A stretch of DNA of 21,584 nucleotides from CAYORM01 sp964406375 (GTDB lineage: Bacteria > Pseudomonadota > Alphaproteobacteria > DSM-16000 > Inquilinaceae), in NCBI GenBank assembly GCA_964406375.1, contig CAYORM010000045.1:1-21584 (forward strand), written 5' to 3'. Below the pieces are notes generated by a model that worked only from the letters and a program-made list of their open reading frames with translations, was not told the origin of the DNA and did not search any database. The position numbers and the translations under genes were made by a program. This document shows, piece after piece, positions 6,204 through 13,793 of this stretch (position 1 is the first letter of the stretch; every line of letters begins with the position of its first letter).

Positions 6204-6614
6204 TCAGCGCCCGGTATCGGGCATCGGCAGCAGGGCGGCAGCGACGCGACGCGTCTCGCTGACCAGCACGTTGTAGGTGCGGCAGGCGGCGCCCGTCGCC
6301 ATCACGTCGACGCCGATGCCGGCCGCGCGCAGCGCCGCCCGGACGGCGCCCGACAGGAGCGTCATGCGCGGCCCGGTCCCGACGACCAACACCTCGACGG
6401 CCGGCGAGAGCCGAAGCACGGCCTCGAAATCATCCGGTTCCAGCACCGCTCCGGACCCGACATGCGCAGACGCCACCGGCCAGGGCAGCGTCCCCTCCGC
6501 CGAGACCAGCACCGGCCCCTGATAATCGACTCCGCCGATACGAAAGCCTCCGGGCGGGTATGCCTCGATCAGCGGGCGCCCCGCAGAGCCGGGCGCGACG
6601 TCGAGCGTCGGCAT
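6204..6614 (-). CDS. Mth938-domain (DUF498) protein
   Basis: This 136-residue single-domain protein belongs to the Mth938-like/DUF498 family, which includes the mitochondrial complex I assembly factor NDUFAF3. Visible family features are IEAYPPGGFRIGG near the N-terminus (about 16–28), VEVLVVGTGPRM (about 73–84), and MATGAACRTYNVLVSETRRVAAALLP near the end. The bacterial role is not established; links to membrane-protein or complex I biogenesis are suggested by its relatives. It lies 18 bases downstream of yajC on the same strand. In related genomes I recall it after secD–secF, which are not present here. It converges with the ygfZ-like gene. Confidence 0.88.
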   Translation of the reverse strand: MPTLDVAPGSAGRPLIEAYPPGGFRIGGVDYQGPVLVSAEGTLPWPVASAHVGSGAVLEPDDFEAVLRLSPAVEVLVVGTGPRMTLLSGAVRAALRAAGIGVDVMATGAACRTYNVLVSETRRVAAALLPMPDTGR

Positions 6615-6632
6615 CGGTTGGCGGCCGGCGCC

Positions 6633-7028
6633 TCAGCGCCGACCGAACAGCTTGCCGAGACCGCCGGCCGGCTTCTCGGCGGCGGGGGTGCCGCCTTCTG
6701 TCTTGTTCGCCGGCTCCGGCTTGGAGAGCACCGTGGTGATCGTGCTGCGCACGACCCGGACCTTCACATTCTCGGCGATCGTCACATGGACGTCATTGTC
6801 CTCGACCTTGTCGACCGTGCCGATGATGCCACCGCCGGTCACCACCCTGTCGCCACGGCGCAGGGCCTCGAGCATCGCGCGGTGTTCGCGCATCCGCTTC
6901 TGCTGCGGCCTGATCAGCAGGAAGTAGAACACGACGAAGATCAGGATCAGCGGCAGGAACTGCACGATGAAGCCGCCTCCTGCCGCCGGATCGGCTGCGG
7001 CCTGGGCGTAGGCTTCGGAAATCAGCAT
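6633..7028 (-). CDS. yajC: YajC, Sec translocon accessory subunit
   Basis: YajC is a small inner-membrane protein associated with SecDF and SecYEG. The 131 residues show one membrane helix at about 19–40 (FIVQFLPLILIFVVFYFLLIRP), directly followed by the family signature RPQQKRMREHR. Next comes a small cytoplasmic domain with LRRGDRVVTGGGIIGTVDKVEDNDVHV (about 57–83), and then a basic and Pro/Ala tail ending in GLGKLFGRR. ATG 7028 has GGAG at suitable spacing and a sigma-70 promoter about 30 bases further up. Longer in-frame readings upstream lack coding character. secD and secF do not follow; the next gene is the Mth938-domain gene. Confidence 0.96.
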   Translation of the reverse strand: MLISEAYAQAAADPAAGGGFIVQFLPLILIFVVFYFLLIRPQQKRMREHRAMLEALRRGDRVVTGGGIIGTVDKVEDNDVHVTIAENVKVRVVRSTITTVLSKPEPANKTEGGTPAAEKPAGGLGKLFGRR

Positions 7029-7055
7029 GGGGCGCTCCGTCGCGAAAGACGGCGG

Positions 7056-7084
7056 ACCATACAAGCGGTCGCCTCCGGTTGCAA
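7056..7084 (-). promoter_or_regulatory. Sigma-70 promoter of yajC
   Basis: On the minus strand, TTGCAA (plus 7079–7084) and TATGGT (7056–7061) are exactly 17 bases apart, the best such pair in the 166-base divergent gap. Transcription would begin about 20 bases upstream of the yajC ATG. I found no comparable pair for the divergent DUF815 gene. Confidence 0.65.
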
Positions 7085-7194
7085 ACGGCCGGACGCCATG
7101 GCTATTGAGAGGGGTCGCGTTCCGTCGCGGCACCGCTTCGCCGCCCGCCGGCCGCTTTCACCCTCCAATCGAAGCCGTACCCGGGACATCTCCA

Positions 7195-8073
7195 GTGAGC
7201 ACGACCGCGTTCGACCCCGCCACCATCGCCGGCACGTTGGCCCGAATCGCGGATGCGCTGGAGCGGCTGGCGCCGCCGCCGGAACCGGCCCCGGACCTGC
7301 ATGCGGCGGACGCCTTTACCTGGGATGCTGAGCGCGGACGGCCGGTGCCGGTGGCGAGCGTCTCGCGGATCGATCTGTCACTGCTGCAGGGGATCGAGCT
7401 GCAGACCGAGCTCCTGCTCGGCAACACCCGCCGCTTCGCCGAGGGGCTGCCGGCGAACAACGCCCTTCTGTGGGGCGCCCGCGGCATGGGCAAGAGCTCG
7501 CTCGTCAAGGCGGTGCACGCGACCGTCAACCGCGAGGTGCCGGCGCTCGCCCTGGTGGAGATCCATCGCGAGGACATCGCGACGCTGCCGAAGCTGCTCG
7601 GCCAGCTCCGGTCTTCCGACCGCCGCTTCGTCCTGTTCTGCGACGACCTGTCCTTCGACCAGTCGGACAACAGCTACAAATCGTTGAAAGCGGTGCTCGA
7701 GGGCGGCATCGAGGGGCGTCCCGGCAACGTCATCTTCTATGCGACCTCGAACCGGCGGCACCTGCTGCCGCGCGACATGATCGAGAATGAGCGGTCGACA
7801 GCGATCCATGCCAGCGAGGCGGTGGAGGAGAAGGTCTCGCTCTCCGACCGGTTCGGGCTGTGGCTCGGCTTCCATGCCTGCCAGCAGGACACCTATCTCG
7901 CCATGATCGACGGCTATGCGGCAGCCTTCGGGTTCGACCTGCCCGTCGAAGAGCTGCATGCTCAGGCGAATGAATGGTCGGTCACGCGCGGCGCCCGGTC
8001 CGGCCGCGTCGCTTGGCAGTTCGTGCAGGATCTGGCCGGCCGGCTCGGCCGGCGGATACCCGCCGCGGGCTGA
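7195..8073 (+). CDS. DUF815-family AAA ATPase
   Basis: This 292-residue P-loop ATPase belongs to the DUF815 family, which usually neighbours yajC in alphaproteobacteria. Walker A is GARGMGKS (94–101), within the family signature NNALLWGARGMGKSSLVKA. Walker B is FVLFCDD (145–151). Further family features are the AVLEGG segment after the SYKSLK motif and YATSNRRHLLPRDM (sensor 1 region). The GTG at 7195 gives the family N-terminus (STTAFDPATIAGTLARIADALERL); the frame stays open further upstream, but that part overlaps the yajC promoter region and looks non-coding. Its cellular role is not established. The gene is divergent from yajC and converges on the LytM lipoprotein gene with a 55-base gap that shows no clear terminator. 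Confidence 0.93.
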   Translation: MSTTAFDPATIAGTLARIADALERLAPPPEPAPDLHAADAFTWDAERGRPVPVASVSRIDLSLLQGIELQTELLLGNTRRFAEGLPANNALLWGARGMGKSSLVKAVHATVNREVPALALVEIHREDIATLPKLLGQLRSSDRRFVLFCDDLSFDQSDNSYKSLKAVLEGGIEGRPGNVIFYATSNRRHLLPRDMIENERSTAIHASEAVEEKVSLSDRFGLWLGFHACQQDTYLAMIDGYAAAFGFDLPVEELHAQANEWSVTRGARSGRVAWQFVQDLAGRLGRRIPAAG

Positions 8074-8128
8074 CCGTGGCGGCCGACCGGATCCTGGCAG
8101 GACGCCGATGCGCCCTGCGGTGCCCGGT

Positions 8129-9178
8129 TCAGGGCAGGTAGCGCGCCGGATCGACCGGGGTCGAGCCCTCGCGGACCTCGAAATGGAGCTGCGGCTGATC
8201 GACGCCGCCGGTCTGCCCCACGGTCCCGATAATCTGACCCGCCTGGATCGTCTGATCCTTGGTCACGTCGATCTGCCCGAGATGGGCATAGGCGGTGACG
8301 AGGTTGTTGGCGTGCCGAATCAGCACGAGATTGCCGTAGCCGCGCAGCTCGTTGCCGGCATAGGCGACGGTGCCGCCCGCTGCCGCCCTGACCGGCGTGC
8401 CGCTCGCGGCGGCGATGTTGATCCCCTGATTGGCGCGGCCGGCGAGCGGGGCGTTGTAGCCGACGAGGATCGAGCCGGTGACGGGCCAGGAGAGCGCCGA
8501 GCCACCGCCACTCGGCGCGGGAGGCGTCGTGGCCGTGCCTGTGGCGGCAACGCCGCTTGTCCCTTGCGGCGCACCCGTGGGCGGCGGCAGCGGCGCGACG
8601 GTGACCCCGGCATCGGCGCCTGCCGAGCCGGCCGTGGCCGTGCCGGCGGGTGGGGTCGGCAGCGACGGCGTCGCCGGCGCGACTGATCCGGGCAGGATCG
8701 AGGCCGGCGCGGTGCTCGCCGGCGGCAACCCCGAGGCCGTGCTGGCCGGCTGCGGCAGCGGCGGGACGGGCGTCGTGGCGCCGTAGCCTGTCGTCCCCGG
8801 CGCGGGCGATGTCGTCGGCGCGGTCGCCACCACCGGCGGCACGGTGGCAGGCGGCAAGGTCGAGGGCACCGTCCCGGCATAGCCCCCGGGCTGTGGCAGC
8901 GCGATCCGCTGACCGACCGCCACCTGATAGGGCGCCTGGATGCCGTTGAGTTCGATCAGCTCCGTCATCGAGACGTCGTAGCGGCGCGCGATGTCGAGCA
9001 GCGATTCGCCGGGCTGGACCGAAACGGCAGCGGGGCGCGCACCATCGAACTGCCGCGGCAGGTTGCAGCCGGCAAGGAGCGCGGCTGCCGGCAGCAATGC
9101 CAGGGCCGCCCTCAGAAGGCGGCTGCGTCGGCCGGATCCGGCAGATCGGGCAGGAGCGGTACGAAGCGGACTGGCCAC
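8129..9178 (-). CDS. nlpD: NlpD-like lipoprotein: LysM plus degenerate LytM (M23) domain
   Basis: This 349-residue murein hydrolase activator candidate has a lipoprotein signal with lipobox LAGC (C38). A LysM domain follows at about 51–95 (VQPGESLLDIARRYDVS...VAVGQRIALP), then a long Pro/Ala/Thr linker (about 96–225). The LytM domain spans about 229–349 and ends RYLP like E. coli NlpD. The zinc-site residues are replaced: NQGIN (250–254) stands where active M23 enzymes have HxxxD, and QLH (330–332) replaces HxH; only H332 of these four remains. It is therefore probably not a peptidase but an activator of amidases at the septum. The start is GTG 9178 with GGGAGG upstream; it overlaps the end of pcm by 67 bases. 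The surE–pcm–nlpD order is conserved across Proteobacteria. Confidence 0.93.
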   Translation of the reverse strand: MASPLRTAPARSAGSGRRSRLLRAALALLPAAALLAGCNLPRQFDGARPAAVSVQPGESLLDIARRYDVSMTELIELNGIQAPYQVAVGQRIALPQPGGYAGTVPSTLPPATVPPVVATAPTTSPAPGTTGYGATTPVPPLPQPASTASGLPPASTAPASILPGSVAPATPSLPTPPAGTATAGSAGADAGVTVAPLPPPTGAPQGTSGVAATGTATTPPAPSGGGSALSWPVTGSILVGYNAPLAGRANQGINIAAASGTPVRAAAGGTVAYAGNELRGYGNLVLIRHANNLVTAYAHLGQIDVTKDQTIQAGQIIGTVGQTGGVDQPQLHFEVREGSTPVDPARYLP

Positions 9179-9774
9179 AGATCCTCCCGTTTCAAACCGT
9201 TTGGCGTCAGTGTGAACCGGACCACCCGCTGGTGGCGCTTCTGATCTCCCATGGGGATCACAAGAAGCCCTCCCGGCGCAAGCTGTTCGACGAGGCTGGA
9301 GGGCGGCTCGACCCCGGCATGCGCCGCGGTGACGATGATCCGTTCGAAGGGCGCCTGTTCCGGCCAGCCACGCATTCCGTCGCCATGGCGGGCGGTGACA
9401 TTGCTGATCCGCAGCGCCTCGAACCGCGCCAGCGCATCGTCGAGCAGCGGCCGGTGCCGCTCCACTGTGTACACGCGCCGGCAGATGCGCGCCAGGATAC
9501 AGGCCTGATAGCCCGAGCCGGTACCGATCTCGAGCACCTTGTGCCGGTCGGTCACGCAGAGCGCCTGGGTCATCAGCGCGACGACGAGCGGCTGGCTGAT
9601 CGTCTGGCCGCGCCCGATCGGCAGGGCCGTGTCTTCATAGGCCTGATCGAGGAAGGCGGCGGGCACGAAGGCCTCGCGCGGCACCCGCTCGATCGCGCCC
9701 AGGACCCGATGATCCGTCACCCCGGAGCGGCGGAGATGCATCAGCAACCGGATCTGTCGCGGTCCGACCATCAT
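9112..9774 (-). CDS. pcm: Protein-L-isoaspartate O-methyltransferase
   Basis: Pcm methylates L-isoaspartyl residues in damaged proteins using S-adenosylmethionine, starting their repair. The 220 residues contain the PCMT signature region (VPREAFVPAAFLDQAYEDTALPIG, about 31–54), GQTISQP (56–62), and the SAM motif I VLEIGTGSGYQ (80–90). HGDGMRGWPEQAPFERIIVTAA comes later. Length is typical. Two adjacent ATGs (9774, 9771) are possible starts, 15 bases after the surE stop, so the two genes are co-transcribed. The 3' end overlaps the lipoprotein gene by 67 bases in another frame; the resulting tail (LPDLPDPADAAAF) is plausible but low in complexity. Confidence 0.96.
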   Translation of the reverse strand: MMVGPRQIRLLMHLRRSGVTDHRVLGAIERVPREAFVPAAFLDQAYEDTALPIGRGQTISQPLVVALMTQALCVTDRHKVLEIGTGSGYQACILARICRRVYTVERHRPLLDDALARFEALRISNVTARHGDGMRGWPEQAPFERIIVTAAHAGVEPPSSLVEQLAPGGLLVIPMGDQKRHQRVVRFTLTPNGLKREDLWPVRFVPLLPDLPDPADAAAF

Positions 9775-9789
9775 GCCGGCGTCCCGCCG

Positions 9790-10542
9790 TCAGGCGAAGC
9801 CCGCCGTCAGCCGCTCGAGCGTCGGATAATGCGTCAGGTCGAGATGAAGAGGGGTGATGGTGACGCAGTTCTCCTGCAGTGCGCAGAGATCGGAGTCCGG
9901 CTCGCCCTCATCATCGTCGAGCCGCGGCGTGAACCAGAAATAGCGCCGGCCGCGCGGATCTGTCCGCTCCTCGACATCCTCGCCATCGATGTGCCGCCCC
10001 TGGCGCACGACACGGATCCCCTTCACCGCATCGGCCGGGCAGGCCGGGAAGTTGACGTTGAGCAGCACCCGCTCCGGCCAGCCGATCTCGAGCGCCTTGC
10101 GGATGACGATCGGTCCCCAATGCCGCGCCGTCGACCAGTCGAGCGCGCCGCCCCGCGGATAGGCCTGCGACAGGGCGATCGCCGGCACGCCGCGCAGCGT
10201 CGCTTCGATCGTCACCGCGATGGTCCCGGAATAGGTGACGTCATCGGCGACGTTGCGACCGTGATTGATGCCCGACAGCACGAGGTCCGGCTTGCTCTCG
10301 CGTAGGATCTGCCGGATGCCGAGCACGACGCAGTCGGTCGGGTTGCCATCGACCGAGAAGCGCCGCTCGCCATGCTCCCGGAGCCGCAGCGGCCGATGGA
10401 TGGTCAGGGAGTGACCGGCCGCCGACTGCTCGGTCTCGGGCGCGCAGGCCCACACATCCTCCGACAGTGACCGCGCGACGGCGCCGAGCGTCTCGAACCC
10501 GGCGGATTGGTAGCCGTCATCGTTGGACAGGAGGATTCGCAT
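9790..10542 (-). CDS. surE: SurE 5'/3'-nucleotidase
   Basis: SurE is a metal-dependent nucleoside monophosphate phosphatase that acts on 5' and 3' nucleotides and short polyphosphates and supports stationary-phase survival. The 250 residues start MRILLSNDDG with the metal ligands D8 and D9. They also have S40 in EQSAAGHS and N93 in the SGINHG motif (90–95), and TYSGTIAVTIEA follows. All expected ligands are present. ATG 10542 is the only good start; its ribosome site is weak (GAGCGAG). It lies 22 bases after serS and 15 bases before pcm, fitting one serS–surE–pcm–nlpD transcript. Confidence 0.97.
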   Translation of the reverse strand: MRILLSNDDGYQSAGFETLGAVARSLSEDVWACAPETEQSAAGHSLTIHRPLRLREHGERRFSVDGNPTDCVVLGIRQILRESKPDLVLSGINHGRNVADDVTYSGTIAVTIEATLRGVPAIALSQAYPRGGALDWSTARHWGPIVIRKALEIGWPERVLLNVNFPACPADAVKGIRVVRQGRHIDGEDVEERTDPRGRRYFWFTPRLDDDEGEPDSDLCALQENCVTITPLHLDLTHYPTLERLTAGFA

Positions 10543-10564
10543 CGGTCGCTCGCTCGGGTTCACG

Positions 10565-11839
10565 TCAGGAAGACGGGGTAAGGCGCTCGGTTCCGCCCAT
10601 ATAGGGCCGCAGCGCTTCGGGAATGACGACGCTGCCATCGGCCTCCCGATAGGTCTCGAGGATCGCGACCAGCGCCCGGCCGATCGCGACGCCCGAACCG
10701 TTCAGCGTGTGGACGAAGCGCGTTCCCTTCTCGTCACGAGCGCGGCAGCGCGCCTGCATGCGCCGCGCCTGGAAGTCACCGCAATTCGAGCAGGACGAGA
10801 TCTCGCGATAGGCCTTCTGCCCGGGCAGCCACACCTCAATGTCATAGGTCTTGCGGGCGGAGAAGCCGAGATCGCCGGCACACAGGGCGACCGTCCGGAA
10901 GGCGAGCCCGAGACGCCGCAGCACCGTCTCGGCGCATTCGGTCATCCGCTCGTGCTCGGCTTCGGACTGCTCCGGCGTGGTGACGGAGACGAGCTCGACC
11001 TTATGGAACTGGTGCTGGCGGATCATGCCGCGCGTGTCGCGCCCGGCGGCACCGGCCTCCGACCGGAAGCAGGGGGTCAGCGCCGTCAGACGCAGCGGCA
11101 ACGTCTCGGCGGCGAGGATGTCGCCGGCGACGGTATTGGTCAGCGGCACCTCAGCGGTCGGGATCAGCCACAGGCCGGAGGTGGTGCGGAACAGATCGTC
11201 GGCGAATTTGGGGAGCTGGCCGGTGCCGAAGACCACCTCGTCTCGGACGAGATAGGGCGGCGCGATCTCGACATAGCCATGCTCGCCGGTGTGCAGATCG
11301 AGCATGAACTGGCCGAGCGCCCGCTCGAGCCGCGCCAGAGCGCCGCGCAACAGCACGAAGCGCGCGCCCGACAGTTTCGCCGCGCCGGCGAAATCCATCT
11401 GGCCGAGCGCCTCGCCGATCTCGAAATGCTCACGCGGGTCCGCCGGCTGCACGGGCTCGCCCACCCGGCGCAGCTCGACATTCCCGCTCTCGTCCCGCCC
11501 ATCCGGCACCGAGGGGTCCGGCAGGTTCGGGATCTCGGCGAGCCGTGCCTCGAGCGCCTGGGCGAGAGACCGGTCCTCCTCCTCCAGCGCCACCATGCGC
11601 GCCTTCAGCCCGGCGACCTCCTCGACCAGCGCCGCGGCGTCACCGCCCTGCGCCTTGGCGGCGCCGATCGCCTTGGACGCGGCGTTGCGCCGGGTCTGCA
11701 GCGTCTGCAGCTCGGTCTGCGTCGAGCGCCGGCGCTCGTCGAGCGCCAGGAGATCGGCGGCGAGCGGCGCGAGCCCGCGGCGTGCGAGCGCACGGTCGAA
11801 CTCGTCGGGCCGTTCGCGGATGAGGCGGATATCATGCAT
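10565..11839 (-). CDS. serS: Seryl-tRNA synthetase
   Basis: SerS charges tRNA-Ser with serine. The 424 residues comprise the N-terminal coiled-coil tRNA-binding arm (about 27–100), then the class II catalytic core. The core shows TAEVPLTN (228–235), motif 2 around PCFRSEAGAAGRDTRGMIR (256–274), and FHKVELVSV. EISSCSNCGDFQARR (346–360) and motif 3 with LNGSGVAIGRALVAILE (379–395) follow, ending with EALRPYMGG. ATG 11839 starts with the family's MHDIRLIRE and lies about 30 bases below a strong promoter; in-frame residues upstream are non-coding promoter sequence. It heads the serS–surE–pcm–nlpD transcript. Confidence 0.98.
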   Translation of the reverse strand: MHDIRLIRERPDEFDRALARRGLAPLAADLLALDERRRSTQTELQTLQTRRNAASKAIGAAKAQGGDAAALVEEVAGLKARMVALEEEDRSLAQALEARLAEIPNLPDPSVPDGRDESGNVELRRVGEPVQPADPREHFEIGEALGQMDFAGAAKLSGARFVLLRGALARLERALGQFMLDLHTGEHGYVEIAPPYLVRDEVVFGTGQLPKFADDLFRTTSGLWLIPTAEVPLTNTVAGDILAAETLPLRLTALTPCFRSEAGAAGRDTRGMIRQHQFHKVELVSVTTPEQSEAEHERMTECAETVLRRLGLAFRTVALCAGDLGFSARKTYDIEVWLPGQKAYREISSCSNCGDFQARRMQARCRARDEKGTRFVHTLNGSGVAIGRALVAILETYREADGSVVIPEALRPYMGGTERLTPSS

Positions 11840-11869
11840 GGACGGAACCGGGGTCGGAGTCGCCCGCCG

Positions 11870-11898
11870 CTTATAGGCGGCCGGCGCCCGAGTTTCAA
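11870..11898 (-). promoter_or_regulatory. Sigma-70 promoter of serS
   Basis: On the minus strand, TTGAAA (plus 11893–11898) and TATAAG (11870–11875) are separated by exactly 17 bases. Both hexamers are close to consensus. The leader to the serS ATG would be only about 25 bases, too short for an attenuator or T-box. Confidence 0.75.
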
Positions 11899-11910
11899 AA
11901 CCCCAAGCCA

Positions 11911-11939
11911 CCGGAGACGGGCAGAGCGCCCATGTCCGG
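11911..11939 (-). terminator. Hairpin terminator candidate after tatC
   Basis: A near-perfect 12-bp inverted repeat (arms 11911–11922 and 11928–11939, 5-base loop) has one mismatch and one possible G·U pair. On the minus strand it is followed 12 bases later by UUUU, just before the serS −35. It lies 53 bases past the tatC stop, so it plausibly separates the tat transcript from serS. The U-tract is not adjacent, so strength is uncertain. Confidence 0.5.
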
Positions 11940-11991
11940 GGCCGGGCATCGTGCGGGGCGGGCGCCGCCGGGATGGCGCCTGCGAGGGGCG

Positions 11992-12822
11992 CTACTCCGC
12001 GCTCGCCTCGCCTGCTGCGGCCTCAGCCTCGGCCTCTGCCTCCGCCTGTCGGTCGCGGCGCTTCTCGATGGCTTTGCCGATCCAGATCGAGATCTCGTAG
12101 AGCAGGATCAGCGGCACGGCGAGGCCGATCTGGCTGATCACATCCGGCGGCGTCATGATCGCCGCGGCGATGAAGACGATGACGATCGCATAGCGCCGCT
12201 TACTGGCGAGGGAGGCCGCGCTGACGATGCCAACACGCACCAGCAGCGTCAGCGCCACCGGAAGCTGGAAGGCGATGCCGAAGGCGAAGATCAGCGTCAT
12301 GACGAGGCTGAGATATTCGCCGACGCGCGGCTCGAGCTCGACCGGCAGCGTGCCATTGCCGCCTGGTGCCTCGAATCCCAGGAAGAAGCGCCACGCCATC
12401 GGGAAGATGACGTAGTAGACGAAGGCGCCGCCCAGGAAGAACATGAACGGGGTCGCCACCAGGAACGGCAGGAACGCCTTCTTCTCGCTGCGATACAGCC
12501 CCGGCGCGACGAACATCCAGATCTGCGTCGCGATGATCGGGAAGGCGAGGAATGTACCGGCCCAGAAGGCGATCCTGAGCTCGGTGAAGAACACCTCGTA
12601 AAGGGCGGTGTAGATCATCCGCCGCCCGCTGCTCTCGCCCATCGCGTCGGCAAGCGGTGCGGCGAGGAAGTCGAAGATGTCCTTCGCGAAGATGTAGCAG
12701 ACGATGAAGGCGACGAAGATCGCCGCGACGGACCACAGGAGCCGGTTCCGCAGCTCGATAATGTGATCCATCAACGGCATCTGCCGGTCGTCGATGTCGT
12801 CCTTGAGATTGGTACCGGCCAT
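11992..12822 (-). CDS. tatC: TatC, twin-arginine translocase receptor subunit
   Basis: TatC is the six-helix inner-membrane protein that recognises twin-arginine signal peptides on folded proteins. The 276 residues show the conserved N-terminus MPLMDHIIELRNRLLWS (about 15–31). They also show the first periplasmic loop with YTALYEVFFTELRIAFWAG, then FVAPGLYRSEKKAFLPF (about 103–119), FLGGAFVYYVIFP, and the helix with TPPDVISQ near 230. The cytoplasmic tail is an Ala/Glu repeat (AEAEAEAEAAAGEASAE). ATG 12822 is 6 bases after the tatB stop. The subunit is complete. Confidence 0.98.
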   Translation of the reverse strand: MAGTNLKDDIDDRQMPLMDHIIELRNRLLWSVAAIFVAFIVCYIFAKDIFDFLAAPLADAMGESSGRRMIYTALYEVFFTELRIAFWAGTFLAFPIIATQIWMFVAPGLYRSEKKAFLPFLVATPFMFFLGGAFVYYVIFPMAWRFFLGFEAPGGNGTLPVELEPRVGEYLSLVMTLIFAFGIAFQLPVALTLLVRVGIVSAASLASKRRYAIVIVFIAAAIMTPPDVISQIGLAVPLILLYEISIWIGKAIEKRRDRQAEAEAEAEAAAGEASAE

Positions 12823-12828
12823 CAGGCG

Positions 12829-13371
12829 TCACCCGGCCTTGGCGGTGGTGTCAGCGGCAGTCTCATCCGCCGCGGCAGCCGATGACGGGCGCTCCGGACC
12901 GGCGGCCGGTGTGGGGGGCATCGTCTCGGCGCTGTTGGCGGGTGCAGCGGCCTGTGTGGCGGGTGACGTCCCGGCAGCATCGGCGGCCGACGCCGCGGCC
13001 GGCTGGGCGGGCGACGTGGTCGCCGGCCGGAGGGTTCCGGCAGAGGCAGGGCGCGTCGGGCTGCCCGGCGAGCCGGAGAATTTCGGCGGCTCGAAGGCCT
13101 TGCGGATATCACCCACCGGATCGAGCGCGTCGCGCACCTTCTTCCGCACGTCGACCGTGTTGCGCACGCTCGTGACCGTCTTCTTGACGTCCTCCAGCTC
13201 GGCTTCCCGCACCATCTGGTCGATCTGCCTCTGGAAATCGCCGGTCACCTTGCGCGCCGCCCGGGTCAACCGTCCGAGCTGATAGAGCGCACGCGGCAGC
13301 TCTTTCGGCCCGAGGAAGACGAGCGCGATCACGCCGACAACGAATAATTCCGTCCAACCGATGTCGAACAT
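12829..13371 (-). CDS. tatB: TatB, twin-arginine translocase subunit
   Basis: TatB pairs with TatC to form the receptor for twin-arginine substrates. The 180 residues have the classic N-terminus MFDIGWTELFVVGVIALVFLGPKELP: short periplasmic end, one membrane helix (about 6–20), the GP hinge at 21–22, then an amphipathic helix (about 23–60) and charged helices to about 95. Residues 100–180 are a long Ala/Pro/Thr-rich disordered tail. E8 in the membrane helix and the FLGP motif mark it as TatB rather than TatA. It lies 60 bases after tatA and 6 bases before tatC. Confidence 0.96.
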   Translation of the reverse strand: MFDIGWTELFVVGVIALVFLGPKELPRALYQLGRLTRAARKVTGDFQRQIDQMVREAELEDVKKTVTSVRNTVDVRKKVRDALDPVGDIRKAFEPPKFSGSPGSPTRPASAGTLRPATTSPAQPAAASAADAAGTSPATQAAAPANSAETMPPTPAAGPERPSSAAAADETAADTTAKAG

Positions 13372-13431
13372 CGCGTCCGTCCGCGGCGGGCACCGCTGCG
13401 CCCGCCGCCGTCAGCTGAGGTCAGCGGGGGA

Positions 13432-13650
13432 TCAGGAAGCGGGCCGGTCGGTCGTACCGGAGCGCGCGGCCTCGCTCTGGCCGGCCTGCTGCACCGACGC
13501 CTGCTGTTCGTCCTCGTCCTTCATACCGGACTTGAAGTTCTTGATGCCCTTGGCGAGGTCCCCCATCACCGCTGGCAGCTTGCCGGCGCCGAAGATGATC
13601 AGCACCACGGCCAGCACGATCGCCCAGTGCCAGAAACTGAAACTACCCAT
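13432..13650 (-). CDS. tatA: TatA, pore-forming twin-arginine translocase subunit
   Basis: TatA oligomerises to open the membrane for folded substrates. The 72 residues have a membrane helix (about 7–20, WHWAIVLAVVLIIF) and the FG hinge at 20–21. The amphipathic helix GAGKLPAVMGDLAKGIKNFKSGMKDED follows, then a short polar tail. ATG 13650 has GAGGA 7 bases upstream; in-frame sequence further upstream is not coding-like. It is the first gene of tatABC, behind the ABC ATPase gene, with a possible own promoter in the 143-base gap. Confidence 0.97.
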   Translation of the reverse strand: MGSFSFWHWAIVLAVVLIIFGAGKLPAVMGDLAKGIKNFKSGMKDEDEQQASVQQAGQSEAARSGTTDRPAS

Positions 13651-13691
13651 CACTGCGTCCTCACGTTCCGGGTCCGCCCCGCGTATTCCGG

Positions 13692-13720
13692 AGTGTCGCA
13701 GAAAGGCCGGCCCCCGGCAA
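13692..13720 (-). promoter_or_regulatory. Weak candidate promoter of tatABC
   Basis: On the minus strand, TTGCCG (plus 13715–13720) and GACACT (13692–13697) are 17 bases apart. The −10 matches consensus at only three positions. Position (about 40 bases upstream of tatA) is right, but readthrough from the ABC gene is equally possible. Confidence 0.35.
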
Positions 13721-13793
13721 TGTGAACCGGGCGGCACGATCCCGGCGTCGCGCGAGACGGCATCGCTGGCGCGTGCGCCGCGGCTCCCGGGCC

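Noticed and set aside
11840..11869. T-box or attenuator leader for serS.
   Set aside because: The leader is only about 25 bases, with no specifier stem or antiterminator. T-boxes are also not expected in this group.
9097..12100. Long plus-strand frames (9097–10305 and 10523–12100) opposite pcm, surE and serS.
   Set aside because: The minus-strand frames carry complete family motifs, and the plus-strand frames show none. They are GC-driven shadows.
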